A stretch of DNA of 64,000 nt from Nocardioides sp. T2.26MG-1. Its GTDB lineage: Bacteria; Actinomycetota; Actinomycetes; Propionibacteriales; Nocardioidaceae. Position numbers and translations under genes: made by a program. Location of the stretch: positions 131,382-195,381 of the forward strand of contig NZ_CATNLZ010000001.1 of the NCBI RefSeq assembly GCF_950101795.1, read 5' to 3'. Numbering within the stretch: position 1 is the stretch's first letter; every line of letters starts with the position of its first letter. Positions 24,363 through 32,740 of this stretch are shown here, piece by piece. The notes below the pieces were generated by a model, which was not told the origin of the DNA, searched no databases, and saw only the letters and a list, made by a program, of their open reading frames with translations.

Positions 24363-25100
24363 ATGGCTGAGCTGCTCGTCCCCCGCCGCTTCTGCGGCCC
24401 ACCGTCATCGGGCAACGGCGGCTGGTCGGCCGGCGCGCTGGCCGCCCTCGTCGACGCCGGCCCGGGCGCCGGGATCACGGTCTCGCTCCGGCGGCCGCCC
24501 CCGCTCGACACCCCGATGCCGGTGACGGCCGCGGGCGGGGTGACGATCGCCTCGCTGGGTGGCGCACCCGAGGACGACGTGGTCGCCCGGGCCGAGCCGA
24601 CCGAGGCCGAGCCACCGCTGGCCGACCCGGTGTCGCCCGAGGAGGCCCGCGCCGCGGAGGCGTCGTACGCCGGGCTCACCTTCCACCCGTTCCCGACGTG
24701 CTTCTCCTGCGGGGTCGACCGCGCGGAGGGCGACGGGCTGCGGATCTTCCCGGGGCGGGTCGCCGACCAGGAGGGCGCCGCCCGGGTCGCGGCCACCTGG
24801 ACCCCCCACCCCAGCGTCTGCGAGGACGGGGTCGCGACCGTGCCGACGACCTGGGCGGCACTCGACTGCGCGGGCGGCTGGGCCGGCGACCTCGAGGAGC
24901 GGCTGATGGTCCTCGCCCGGATCACCGCCCGCCTCGACGCGCTCCCGCGCATGGGCGAGGAGCACGTCGTCGTCGGGCTCGCCGGCCGCAGCGAGGGCCG
25001 GCGTACGCACACCTCGGCGACGCTCTACGACGCCGACGGCCGGGTCGTCGCCCGCGCCGAGCACGTGTGGGTCGCGGTCGACCCGGCGGACTTCCGGTGA
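24363..25100 (+). CDS. Hotdog-fold thioesterase-like protein
   Basis: 245 residues. The first half begins LVPRRFCGPPSSGNGGWSAG and has the Asn-Gly-Gly pattern of acyl-CoA thioesterase-like double hotdogs. The middle contains FPTCFSCGVDRAEGDGLRIF, a Cys-containing block typical of these actinobacterial proteins. The C-terminal half (RTHTSATLYDADGRVVARAE) matches the last strands of a hotdog fold. It probably binds or hydrolyses an acyl thioester. The substrate and catalytic residue are not clear. Confidence 0.7.
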   Translation: MAELLVPRRFCGPPSSGNGGWSAGALAALVDAGPGAGITVSLRRPPPLDTPMPVTAAGGVTIASLGGAPEDDVVARAEPTEAEPPLADPVSPEEARAAEASYAGLTFHPFPTCFSCGVDRAEGDGLRIFPGRVADQEGAARVAATWTPHPSVCEDGVATVPTTWAALDCAGGWAGDLEERLMVLARITARLDALPRMGEEHVVVGLAGRSEGRRTHTSATLYDADGRVVARAEHVWVAVDPADFR

Positions 25101-25122
25101 GCTGTCCTCTACGATGGTCGGC

Positions 25123-26715
25123 ATGAATTTGAACGATCAAATGCAGGGCTCGGGCAGCGAATGGTGGCGACACGCGGTCACCTACCAGATCTACGTCCGC
25201 AGCTTCGCCGACGCGGACGGCGACGGCATCGGCGACCTGCGTGGGATCACCTCGCGCCTCGAGCACGTGCGCGACCTCGGGGTGGACGCGATCTGGCTCA
25301 ACCCCTTCTACACCTCCCCGCAGCACGACCACGGCTACGACGTCGCCGACTACTGCGACATCGACCCGCTCTTCGGCACGCTCGCCGACGCCGACGCGAT
25401 GGTCGAGCGCGCGCACGACCTCGGCCTCAAGGTGATCGTCGACCTGGTGCCCAACCACACCTCGAACGAGCACGAGTGGTTCCGGGCCGCGCTCGCCGCC
25501 GGCCCCGGCAGCCCGGAGCGCGACCGCTACGTCTTCCGCGACAGCACCGACGGACCGCCCAACAACTGGAAGTCCGTCTTCGGCGGCCCCGCGTGGACCC
25601 AGGTGTCCGACGGTCAGTGGTACCTCCACCTCTTCGACTCCACCCAGCCCGACCTCAACTGGCGCAACCCCGAGGTCGGCGAGATGTTCGTGGACGTGCT
25701 GCGCTTCTGGCTGGACCGCGGCGTCGACGGGTTCCGCGTCGACGTCGCGCACGGTCTGTTCAAGGAGGAGAGCCTGCGCGACCAGGTCTTCGCGACGAGC
25801 GAGGAGCCGGTCAGCGGCGCCTCGGCGGGCGAGTCCATGGTCGAGCGGACCGCGGTCGACGAGCCGATGTGGGACCAGCCCGAGGTCCACGACGTCTACC
25901 GCCGCTGGCACGAGGTGCTGGCCAAGTACGACGGCGACCGGATGATGGTCGCCGAGGCCTGGACCCAGAGCGCGGAGTCGATGGCGCGCTACATCCGGCC
26001 CGACGAGTTCAGCCAGGCGTTCAACTTCGCGTGGCTGCTGGCCCCGTGGTCGGCCGAGGCGTTCGCGAAGGTCATCACCGGCACCTTCGAGGCCGTCGGC
26101 CACGTTGGTGGATCGCCGACGTGGGTGCTGTCCAACCACGACGTCGACCGGCACCCGAGCCGCTACGGCGGGGGCGCGGTCGGCCTGGCTCGTGCGAAGG
26201 CCGCCACGCTGACGATGCTCGCGCTGCCGGGCTCGGCGTACGTCTACCAGGGCGAGGAGCTGGGCCTGGAGCAGGTCGAGGTCGAGCCGGAGTTCCGGCA
26301 GGACCCGTCGTGGTTCCGCACCGGCAAGCCCGGCCGGGACGGCTGCCGCGTGCCGCTCCCGTGGAGCGGCGCCACGCCGCCGTTCGGCTTCGGTCCCGGC
26401 CAGGGCCAGCCCTGGATCCCCCAGCCCGCGGAGTGGGCGGAGCTCACCGTCGAGGCCCAGGCGGCCGACCCGGGGTCGACCCTCGCGTTCTACCGCGCGG
26501 CGCTCGCCGCCCGCCGGGAGTTCTCCGAGACGGCCGGGGAGGAGATCGAGCTGGTCGACGCCGGCGAGCAGGTGCTGTCCTTCCGGCGCGGTCCGGTCAC
26601 CGTGCTGGTCAACTGCGGCACCGAGCCCGTGCCGCTGCCCGACGGCGACGTCCTAATGGCGAGCGGCCCGGTCGAGGGCGCGCTGCCCCCGGACACCGCT
26701 GTGTGGATCGGCTGA
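25123..26715 (+). CDS. Alpha-glucosidase/oligo-1,6-glucosidase, GH13 family
   Basis: 530 residues. The TIM barrel starts WWRHAVTYQIYVRSFADADGDGIGDLRG, with family regions in order: VDLVPNHTSNEH (region I), GVDGFRVDVAHG (region II, nucleophile Asp), MVAEAW (acid/base Glu) and WVLSNHDVDRHPSRYGG (region IV, transition-state Asp). A small C-terminal beta domain follows. It releases glucose from alpha-linked oligosaccharides in the cytoplasm. There are ATGs at 25114 and 25123; the second is 7 bases after TACGAT, the spacing seen in other leaderless genes here, and is preferred. Confidence 0.93.
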   Translation: MNLNDQMQGSGSEWWRHAVTYQIYVRSFADADGDGIGDLRGITSRLEHVRDLGVDAIWLNPFYTSPQHDHGYDVADYCDIDPLFGTLADADAMVERAHDLGLKVIVDLVPNHTSNEHEWFRAALAAGPGSPERDRYVFRDSTDGPPNNWKSVFGGPAWTQVSDGQWYLHLFDSTQPDLNWRNPEVGEMFVDVLRFWLDRGVDGFRVDVAHGLFKEESLRDQVFATSEEPVSGASAGESMVERTAVDEPMWDQPEVHDVYRRWHEVLAKYDGDRMMVAEAWTQSAESMARYIRPDEFSQAFNFAWLLAPWSAEAFAKVITGTFEAVGHVGGSPTWVLSNHDVDRHPSRYGGGAVGLARAKAATLTMLALPGSAYVYQGEELGLEQVEVEPEFRQDPSWFRTGKPGRDGCRVPLPWSGATPPFGFGPGQGQPWIPQPAEWAELTVEAQAADPGSTLAFYRAALAARREFSETAGEEIELVDAGEQVLSFRRGPVTVLVNCGTEPVPLPDGDVLMASGPVEGALPPDTAVWIG

Positions 26716-26730
26716 GCACACCGGCCCGGA

Positions 26731-27246
26731 TCAGGAGGTCTCCCGCTCGGGCGGGTGCTCCTCCAGCGCCAGGTTGTAGCGGCGCAGCAGCTCGACGAGC
26801 GTGGTGAGGTCCTCCTCGGACCAGTCGCCGAGCCGCTCGTCGAGCCACCGGCGGCGCTCCGCGGTGACCGCGGTCATCCGGCCCACCGCGGTCGCGCCGG
26901 CGGAGACCAGGGTCGCCCGGCCGTCGTCGGGGTCGGGTGTGCGGTCGACCAGGCCGAGGTCGACCAGGTGCTGGACCTGCCGGCTGATCGCTCCCTTGTC
27001 GATGCCGAACGCGTCGGCCATCGCCGAGGCGCGCTGCGGGCCGTGCTGGAGCAGCCAGGACAGCATCAGGTACGACGACGTCGGCAGCTCGGGGTGCACC
27101 GCGTGCGCCCGCTCGCGGAGCACCCGCCGGATCCGGCGGATCATCACGCCCACCTGCTGCTCGAGCCCCCGGAGCAGGTCGGTCCGGGGCAGGTCGGTCC
27201 GGGGCAGGTCAGTGCGGGAGCCGGTCCCGGCGCTCGGGTCGCTCAC
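26731..27246 (-). CDS. MarR family transcriptional regulator
   Basis: 171 residues. The winged helix core is SSYLMLSWLLQHGPQRASAM, AFGIDKGAISRQVQHLVDLG and LVDRTPDPDDGRATLVSA, with the D-x-R wing of MarR proteins, flanked by dimerisation helices. The N-terminus has a repeated PRTDL unit from a 15-base direct repeat. The GTG at 27246 overlaps the stop of the MFS exporter gene, so exporter and regulator form one operon. It probably represses this operon from the inverted repeat near 28900 until a toxic compound binds. Confidence 0.88.
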   Translation of the reverse strand: MSDPSAGTGSRTDLPRTDLPRTDLLRGLEQQVGVMIRRIRRVLRERAHAVHPELPTSSYLMLSWLLQHGPQRASAMADAFGIDKGAISRQVQHLVDLGLVDRTPDPDDGRATLVSAGATAVGRMTAVTAERRRWLDERLGDWSEEDLTTLVELLRRYNLALEEHPPERETS

Positions 27247-28883
27247 GGCTTGATCGCGATCGCGGTGTGCAGCTCGGCGGCGACCTCGGGCGAGGCCTGC
27301 GCCTCCGCGTCGAGGTTGGAGGTGCGCAGCGGCACCTCGCGGATGAACAGGACGCAGACCAGCGCGACGAGGGCGAACGGCGTGGCCACCAGGAAGATCT
27401 CGCCGAACGACGCGCCGAACGCGTGCTCGACGACCAGGCGCGCCGGGCCGGAGAGCGTGCTCATGTCGGGCACGTCGTGGCTCTCGTGATCCACCGGCGT
27501 GCCGGTGGCGTCGGAGATGCGGTTGGCGACCTGCGTGCTGAGCAGGGCGCCGAGGACCGAGACGCCGATCGAGCCGCCCATCGAGCGGAAGAACGCCACG
27601 ACCGAGCTGGCCGAGCCCATGTCGGCGAGGCTGACGTTGTTCTGCACCGAGAGCACCAGGTTCTGCATCGTGGCGCCCAGGCCGACGCCGAGGATCGCCA
27701 TGAAGGCGCCGATCACGACCAGGCTCGTGGTCTCGTCGATGGTGCCGAGCAGGCCGAGTCCGATCACGACCAGCACCATGCCACCGACCAGCCAGTGCTT
27801 CCACCGGCCCGTGTCGCTGATGATCCGGCCGCTGACGATGCTGGAGACGAACAGCCCGCCGACCATCGCGATCGACATGAGGCCGGCCTCGGTGGGCGTC
27901 ATCCCCCGGGCGGTCTGGAAGTACTGGCTGAGGTAGACGGTGGAGCCGAACATCGCCACGCCGATCATCACCGAGGCGACCGTCGCCAGCGCGATGGTCC
28001 GATCCCGGAACAGGCGCAGCGGGATCACCGGCTCGACCGCGACCCGCGCCTCGACGTACACCGCCAGCACGAGCACGACGACTCCGACGGCCACGAGGAC
28101 CGCCGTCGTGGTGGACGCCCACGCGAACTGGTTGCCGGCGAGGCTCACCCAGACCAGGAGGATCGAGACGCCCGCGACGATCAGCGTGGCGCCGAGGTAG
28201 TCGATGTGCACCGGGCGCTTCACGACCGGCAGGTGCAGGGTCTTCTGGAGCAGGAAGAACGCAGCGACCGCGAACGGCAGGCCGACGAAGAAGCAGCCGC
28301 GCCACCCGAGCGCGGAGTCCACGATCACGCCGCCGATCAGCGGCCCGCTCACGGTCGCGAGCGCGAACACCGCGCCGAGGTATCCGGAGTAGCGGCCGCG
28401 CTCGCGCGGGGAGATCATCGTCGCGATCACAACCTGCACCAGCGCGGTCAGGCCGCCGACCCCGAGGCCCTGCACCACCCGGGCGCCGATGAGCACCTCC
28501 ATGCTGGGCGCGAAGGCGGCGATCAGCGACCCGACGATGTAGATGACCAGCGCGAGCTGCACGAGGAGCTTCTTGCTGAACAGGTCGGAGAGCTTGCCCC
28601 AGATCGGGGTGGTCACGGTCATCGCGAGCATCGTCGAGACCACGACCCAGGTGTAGCCGGTCTGGGTGCCGTGCAGGTCGCTGACGATGCGGGGCAGCGC
28701 GTTGGTGACGACGGTGCTCGACAGCATCGCGACGAACATCGCGAGCAGCAGGCCGCTGAGGGCCTCGAGGATCTCGCGGTGCGTCATCTGCGCGGGCTCC
28801 CCGGTGGGACCGGTCGAGCCGGCTGCGCCGGCGGACACGGACACGGGTGCGGGGGGGACCTGGGACACGGGAGCTCGCTTCAC
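27243..28883 (-). CDS. MFS multidrug exporter, DHA2 (14-TM) type
   Basis: 546 residues with about 14 membrane helices. Motif A-type loop is WGKLSDLFSKKLLVQLAL after the second helix, motif C-like segment GAVFALATVSGPLIGGVIVD, and the first helix carries MFVAMLSSTVVTNALPRIV as in QacA/EmrB relatives. It exports lipophilic drugs by proton antiport. The 35-residue N-terminus before the first helix is Pro/Ala-rich. A GTG start at 28883 is used. It is encoded with a MarR regulator and has an inverted repeat in its promoter region. Confidence 0.9.
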   Translation of the reverse strand: MKRAPVSQVPPAPVSVSAGAAGSTGPTGEPAQMTHREILEALSGLLLAMFVAMLSSTVVTNALPRIVSDLHGTQTGYTWVVVSTMLAMTVTTPIWGKLSDLFSKKLLVQLALVIYIVGSLIAAFAPSMEVLIGARVVQGLGVGGLTALVQVVIATMISPRERGRYSGYLGAVFALATVSGPLIGGVIVDSALGWRGCFFVGLPFAVAAFFLLQKTLHLPVVKRPVHIDYLGATLIVAGVSILLVWVSLAGNQFAWASTTTAVLVAVGVVVLVLAVYVEARVAVEPVIPLRLFRDRTIALATVASVMIGVAMFGSTVYLSQYFQTARGMTPTEAGLMSIAMVGGLFVSSIVSGRIISDTGRWKHWLVGGMVLVVIGLGLLGTIDETTSLVVIGAFMAILGVGLGATMQNLVLSVQNNVSLADMGSASSVVAFFRSMGGSIGVSVLGALLSTQVANRISDATGTPVDHESHDVPDMSTLSGPARLVVEHAFGASFGEIFLVATPFALVALVCVLFIREVPLRTSNLDAEAQASPEVAAELHTAIAIKP

Positions 28884-28895
28884 GACGAGTAGAAG

Positions 28896-28910
28896 GTTGT
28901 CGTGGGCAAC
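28896..28910 (-). promoter_or_regulatory. Candidate MarR operator in the exporter promoter
   Basis: An imperfect inverted repeat, GTTGcC-CAC-GaCAAC on the minus strand, lies 13 bases before the exporter start, next to AT-rich TATAGT (a likely -10 on the minus strand). MarR proteins often bind repeats of this TTGNNNNNNNCAA form. No binding is proven. Confidence 0.45.
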
Positions 28911-28923
28911 TATATTCCCGGGA

Positions 28924-28990
28924 CCGGTACTCCCTGACGAACGGGCACCGGATCCGGCCGGAATGGGGCCCGTTCGTCAGGGAGTACCGG
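28924..28990 (-). terminator. Perfect 23-bp palindrome after csrA (copy 1 of a repeated hairpin)
   Basis: Arms 28924-28946 and 28968-28990 are perfectly complementary over 23 bp, with a 21-base loop that contains CCGGATCCGG. The hairpin begins 2 bases past the csrA stop. It shares the core CGGTA(C/G)TCCCTGACG with the hairpin behind pdxH (61782-61848). Confidence 0.75.
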
Positions 28991-28992
28991 GG

Positions 28993-29235
28993 TCAGTCGT
29001 CCTGGGCGGGGTGGTCGAGCGCCCGCGCGAGGTTGGCGACGACGTCCTCGCTGGGGGACGCGGCCTGGCGGTTGGTCTCCTCGAGCTGGGCGAGGAGCTC
29101 GGCGCGGTGGACCTTGACCGAGCGCGGAGCCTCGATGCCGACGCGTACGACGTCTCCTCGCACCTCGAGGATCGTCACCACGATGTCGTCGCCGAGCACG
29201 ACGCTCTCTCCGGCGCGACGACTGAGAACCAGCAT
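28993..29235 (-). CDS. csrA: Carbon storage regulator CsrA (RNA-binding translational repressor)
   Basis: 80 residues. The CsrA beta-strands are intact: MLVLSRRAGESVVLGDDIVV, with RNA-contact residues Leu4 and Arg44 (VKVHRAELL) in place. The C-terminal tail is about 20 residues longer than in E. coli, as in species where FliW binds CsrA. CsrA dimers bind A-N-GGA in hairpin loops and block ribosome access. It is next to its antagonist fliW. A TAGCGT box 6 bases before the ATG and a hairpin between fliW and csrA suggest its own leaderless transcript. Candidate targets are the ACGGA hairpins in flagellar leaders of this window. Confidence 0.95.
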   Translation of the reverse strand: MLVLSRRAGESVVLGDDIVVTILEVRGDVVRVGIEAPRSVKVHRAELLAQLEETNRQAASPSEDVVANLARALDHPAQDD

Positions 29236-29254
29236 ATGGTCACGCTACCTGGCG

Positions 29255-29278
29255 GAGCCGGGCGGTGGGGCCCGGCTC
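29255..29278 (-). terminator. Hairpin between fliW and csrA
   Basis: A 9-bp GC-rich stem (29255-29263 with 29270-29278) with a 6-base loop lies 5 bases after the fliW stop and just upstream of the csrA -10 box (TAGCGT, 29247-29242). It may end or attenuate the flgN-fliW transcript and insulate csrA. Confidence 0.55.
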
Positions 29279-29283
29279 GCAGG

Positions 29284-29709
29284 TCACGAGACCAGCGGCG
29301 CCGCGAGCGGCAGGTCCGCGTCGTCCAGCACGATCTGCCCGCCGCGGAGGCTGGTGGTGTTCACCAGCACCGGCGCGGCCAGGTTCGCCGTGGTCGAGGC
29401 GAGCGACTCGCCGGCGTTCAGCACGACCAGGAGCAGCACGTCGTCCGCGGAGCGGATCTCGAGGTCCGTCAGCACGTCGTCGCCGACGGCCGGGGCATAG
29501 TCGGGGAAGAACCGCCCCGGCGGCACCACCAGGAAGCTGAGGTCGGGCCGGTCGACCGAGGTGAGGCGGCACAGGTCGCCGGCCTCGTCGAGACGCACGA
29601 GAGCGAAGCGGCGCAGGCCGTCGAACCCGAGCATCGGTCGTTCCAGCTCGATGACAGGCAGGTCGGTCTCGTGGGGAGGCATCGTGGCCATCATGGCACC
29701 GGCGGTCAT
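29284..29709 (-). CDS. fliW: Flagellar assembly factor FliW (CsrA antagonist)
   Basis: 141 residues. Family features include LPVIELERPMLGFDGLRRFALV (beta strand plus the FxG loop), FLVVPPGRFFPDYAPAVGDD and SLASTTANLAAPVLVNTTSLRGGQIVL, the conserved end with NLxAPxxxN. FliW binds CsrA or flagellin; when flagellin leaves the cell, FliW moves to CsrA and relieves repression. The ATG at 29709 overlaps the flgL stop (ATGA), so it is produced with the hook-filament junction proteins. Confidence 0.93.
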   Translation of the reverse strand: MTAGAMMATMPPHETDLPVIELERPMLGFDGLRRFALVRLDEAGDLCRLTSVDRPDLSFLVVPPGRFFPDYAPAVGDDVLTDLEIRSADDVLLLVVLNAGESLASTTANLAAPVLVNTTSLRGGQIVLDDADLPLAAPLVS

Positions 29710-30620
29710 CGCAGGAAGTCCAACAGGCTGGGCTGCATCACCCGCGCGGTGGCGGACAGGGCGGCCTGGTAGGCGACCTCCTGCAGCTTCAGGTCGACGC
29801 TCGCCTTGACCAGGTCGGTGTTCTCGACCTCGGAGAGCGAGGAGGTGAGCCGGAGCTCGGCGTCGCTCGCGGCGTCGCGCGCCTGCTCGACCCGTTTGGT
29901 GCGGGCGCCGATGTCGGCCTGGACGTTGGTGACGCGCTCGCGGTCGGCTCCGAGGACACCGACGGAGCCGCTGATGCCGGCGCTGCTCCCGGACCGCAGG
30001 GCGGACGAGAGGTCCGCGAGATGGTCGAAGATCGAGTTGCCGTCGGCGCCGAAGACGTCGGGACCCTCGACGTCGACTCGCACGGTGGCGCCGTCGGAGA
30101 CGGCCCGCACGACGCCGTCGGTGGTGACCGCGGTCGGCTGGTACGTCACGACACCGGTGATCGGGTCAGCGGCGTACGCCACGGTGCCCGCGGTGACGCC
30201 ACCGAAGACCGGGCGGTTGAGGTACGCCGCGTTCGACGTGGACACCAGGCCCTGGCGGATCTGGTCGACCTCAGTGGCGAGCGCCTCGCGCGCCTCGGCG
30301 CCCATGCTGCCGGTGTTCGCACCCTGGAGCGCGATCTCGTAGGCACGGCGCACCTGGTCGGTCACGCTGGAGAGCGTCGAGTCGGCCTGGTTGAGCCAGC
30401 CGAGACCGTCGTTGGCGTTGCGGACGAACTGCCGCTGGTCGGCGACCGAGGCGCGGATCCGCATTGCGGACGTCGCGGCGGTCGGGTCGTCGGACGGGCG
30501 GTTGAGCACTCGCCCGGTCGCGAGCTGCTCCTGCACCTTCGCGAGCCGGTTCAGGCCCGCCTGCAGACCGGTCTGGGCCTGCCGGTTCATCATGCCCTGG
30601 GTCATCCGCACGGTGCTCAT
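29706..30620 (-). CDS. flgL: Flagellar hook-associated protein 3 FlgL
   Basis: 304 residues. The flagellin-like N-terminal helix region is MTQGMMNRQAQTGLQAGLNR followed by LATGRVLNRPSDDPTAATSAMRIR, and the C-terminal helices end EVAYQAALSATARVMQPSLLDFLR, as expected for an axial protein. It joins hook (through FlgK) to filament. The gene starts one base inside the flgK stop (TGATG) and is coupled to fliW downstream. Confidence 0.93.
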   Translation of the reverse strand: MSTVRMTQGMMNRQAQTGLQAGLNRLAKVQEQLATGRVLNRPSDDPTAATSAMRIRASVADQRQFVRNANDGLGWLNQADSTLSSVTDQVRRAYEIALQGANTGSMGAEAREALATEVDQIRQGLVSTSNAAYLNRPVFGGVTAGTVAYAADPITGVVTYQPTAVTTDGVVRAVSDGATVRVDVEGPDVFGADGNSIFDHLADLSSALRSGSSAGISGSVGVLGADRERVTNVQADIGARTKRVEQARDAASDAELRLTSSLSEVENTDLVKASVDLKLQEVAYQAALSATARVMQPSLLDFLR

Positions 30621-32020
30621 CAGCGCACCAGCCCGGTCCGGTTGATCAGTGTGTCGAGCACCGAGTCCATCGTGGTCATCACCCGGGCGGCTGCCTCATA
30701 GGCGCGTTGGGCCGAGATCATGTTCACCGTCTCCTCGTCGAGGCTGACACCGGCCATCTGCTCCCGGGTCGAGTCGACCTGGTCGGTCAGCGCCTGCTGG
30801 TTCTTGGCCAGCTGCTGTGCGGAGGCGACCTTGCTGCCGAAGCCGTTCACCAGTCGCTGGTACTGGTCGTCGACCTTGACCGCCTGGGCGAGCGCGGCGG
30901 CGTTGTTGCCGTCGTTGCTGGGCCCCGCCACCTTCGAGACGGCCAGCTTGCTCACGTCGGTGATGACGACGTCGATCGTGCCGAGGATGTCGGCGGCGTT
31001 GTAGTCGAAGAGCTTCCCGCCCGCGACCCCGCTCGAGTCGTAGCCCGCCATGTGCGCGGCGTTGACGTCGTCCGCCAGACCCTTCGCCACGGCCGCGAGG
31101 CCGGCCACGTAGGACGGCAGCGCATCGTCGAGCACCTGGACGGTGGCCCCGACGTCGCCGCCGAGGCTTCCGACGACGGCGGTCGTGCCGCCAGAGGTGT
31201 CCGGACTGAGCGCGAACGTCACGGGCCCGCCGGAGGCGGTGCCGTCGGGAGCGACCCCGCCGGTGACGACCAGCTGGGCCGCCGTGATGCCCTTGACCAG
31301 GGGCTCCCCGTTGAGCTCGACCAGCATGGTGCCGTCGTCCTGCACGGTCGCCTTCGCGCCGGTCAGCTCGGAGAGCCGGAGGGCGAGGGCGTCGCGCTCG
31401 TCCATCAGCGTCGTGGTGTCCGACCCACCGCCGAGGGCGGCCGCGATGGTGCGGTTGGTCGCCGCGAGCTCGCTCGCGACCGAGTTCACCTCCTTCACCG
31501 AGGCCAGCAGGTGGGAGCGCTGATCGGCTCCCTCGTCGCTGAGGTGGGCGGCCTGGAGCTTGATCGCGTCCACCACCGTCGCGGCGGCGCCGAGTGCCTG
31601 GCTGCGGGCCGCATCGCTGCCCGGAGAGTTGCCGAGGTCGGCGAGCGTGGCCCGGAAGTCGGCGAGGGCGGCCGAGACCCCGGACGGTCCCGGCTCGGCG
31701 AGGCCGGTCTCGATCCGGCTGAATGCGTCGGCGATGCTGTCGAGGTAGGTCTGCCGGCCGTGCTCGCGACGCATGCGGCTGTCGAGCAGCGTGTCGGTCA
31801 TCCGGTCGACCCGGGACGCCTGCACCCCGCTGCCGGTCTCGGTGGAGCGAGACCACCGGGCGGGCGCACTCGCGGCACCGAGGGTCTCACCGACGACGCG
31901 ACGGCGGACGTAGCCGTCGGTGCCTACGTTCGCGACGTTGGTGCTCGCGATGTCCAGCGCCACCTGCTGGTAGCGCATCGCGGTCAGCGCGGTGTTGATC
32001 GAGGCGAAGGACCCTGCCAT
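30620..32020 (-). CDS. flgK: Flagellar hook-associated protein 1 FlgK
   Basis: 466 residues. The N-terminus SFASINTALTAMRYQQVALDIASTNVANVGTDGYVRRRV contains the axial-protein signature ANVxTxGY, and the C-terminus (VSLDEETVNMISAQRAYEAAARVMTTMDSVLDTLINRTGLV) is the matching helix. The middle is a large beta-rich insertion. It forms the first junction ring on the hook. The start at 32020 (MAGSF) is chosen because the signature begins directly after it; the open frame extends 18 codons upstream without support. Confidence 0.94.
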   Translation of the reverse strand: MAGSFASINTALTAMRYQQVALDIASTNVANVGTDGYVRRRVVGETLGAASAPARWSRSTETGSGVQASRVDRMTDTLLDSRMRREHGRQTYLDSIADAFSRIETGLAEPGPSGVSAALADFRATLADLGNSPGSDAARSQALGAAATVVDAIKLQAAHLSDEGADQRSHLLASVKEVNSVASELAATNRTIAAALGGGSDTTTLMDERDALALRLSELTGAKATVQDDGTMLVELNGEPLVKGITAAQLVVTGGVAPDGTASGGPVTFALSPDTSGGTTAVVGSLGGDVGATVQVLDDALPSYVAGLAAVAKGLADDVNAAHMAGYDSSGVAGGKLFDYNAADILGTIDVVITDVSKLAVSKVAGPSNDGNNAAALAQAVKVDDQYQRLVNGFGSKVASAQQLAKNQQALTDQVDSTREQMAGVSLDEETVNMISAQRAYEAAARVMTTMDSVLDTLINRTGLVR

Positions 32021-32021
32021 G

Positions 32022-32498
32022 TCAGAGGCTCCGATCCACGTACGCCGGCGCGCCGACCCCCGCGGCCACGGCACCGGCCGCGGTGTAGGTCGGAGCGTCG
32101 TTGCCGAGGCCGAGCAGGGACTCGTGAGCTGCCCGCAGGCCGGCCGAGATCAGGCTCCGGCTGACGTCGGCCGCACGGACGATGTCGTCGCTCAGGGTGG
32201 CGAACGCCTCGCGGTGCTCGGCCAGGATCGAGGCCCAGGGCTCGTCCGCGACCGCGACCAGCGCGCGCAGGCTCGGGTTGGGGCCCAGCCCCACCCCGGC
32301 GGCGGCCTCGTCGGCAGCGACCGCACGCAGCAGCTCGATCTCGCGTACCTGCCGTGCCGCGTCCTCGACGTCGCGAGCCGCGGCCGGTAGCCACCGGGTC
32401 CGCCCGCTGGACATCACCAGCGCCTCCGTCTCGAGCCGGTACAGCAGACCCTCCAGGAGCTCGCGCTCCCGCCAGAGGACCCACGTCAGCTTCTCCAC
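32022..32498 (-). CDS. flgN: FlgN-family export chaperone
   Basis: 158 residues, almost entirely helical: MEKLTWVLWRERELLEGLLY, then RDVEDAARQVREIELLRAVAADEAA and HREAFATLSDDIVRAADVSR. This is the pattern of FlgN, the cytoplasmic chaperone that keeps FlgK and FlgL export-ready; both genes follow at once. The GTG at 32498 has AAGGGAG upstream, which also contains AGGGA, a possible CsrA core. It is the first gene of the minus-strand flagellar operon, under a FliA-type promoter. Confidence 0.85.
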   Translation of the reverse strand: MEKLTWVLWRERELLEGLLYRLETEALVMSSGRTRWLPAAARDVEDAARQVREIELLRAVAADEAAAGVGLGPNPSLRALVAVADEPWASILAEHREAFATLSDDIVRAADVSRSLISAGLRAAHESLLGLGNDAPTYTAAGAVAAGVGAPAYVDRSL

Positions 32499-32521
32499 GA
32501 TGCCGCTCCCTTACCGATCGG

Positions 32522-32533
32522 TTGTCCGTGCAA
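32522..32533 (-). promoter_or_regulatory. Candidate CsrA site in the flgN leader
   Basis: Minus strand TTG-CACGGA-CAA: a short 3-bp stem with ACGGA in a hexaloop, 6-7 bases after the FliA-type -10 and thus near the mRNA 5' end. A second core (AGGGA, 32511-32507) overlaps the flgN Shine-Dalgarno. The stem is weak, so confidence is low. Confidence 0.4.
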
Positions 32534-32538
32534 AAGAA

Positions 32539-32567
32539 CCCATCGGGTGCGCGGGGTCGTTGCTGAG
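32539..32567 (-). promoter_or_regulatory. FliA-type promoter for flgN-flgK-flgL-fliW
   Basis: On the minus strand CTCAG (32567-32563), 15 bases, then CCCGATGGG (32547-32539). Spacing and -10 match the other cluster sites and the E. coli FliA -10 GCCGATAA. Confidence 0.75.
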
Positions 32568-32570
32568 GAG

Positions 32571-32618
32571 TTCTGCCCGAGCTCGCGCACGACGTGGGCG
32601 AGCTCGACGGGAGCAGAA
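32571..32618. repeat. Inverted repeat between flgN and fliA
   Basis: TTCTGC/GCAGAA (32571-32576, 32613-32618) and CGAGCTCG/CGAGCTCG (32578-32585, 32599-32606) are nested. It begins 3 bases upstream of the flgN -35, in the region shared by the divergent flgN and fliA promoters, where an operator or activator site would be expected. Further right, GTGTAACGC occurs twice (32656-32664, 32680-32688), 24 bases apart, ahead of fliA. Confidence 0.5.
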
Positions 32619-32740
32619 ACCGCGGGACGAGATGTGACCCACGTCTCGGGTGTCGGTGTAACGCTCGTGGACCTATGCCGTGTAACGCCGGGACTTAGGT
32701 CACCGGTCAACTACCTGTCGCTGCGTCCACACTCGGTCGT

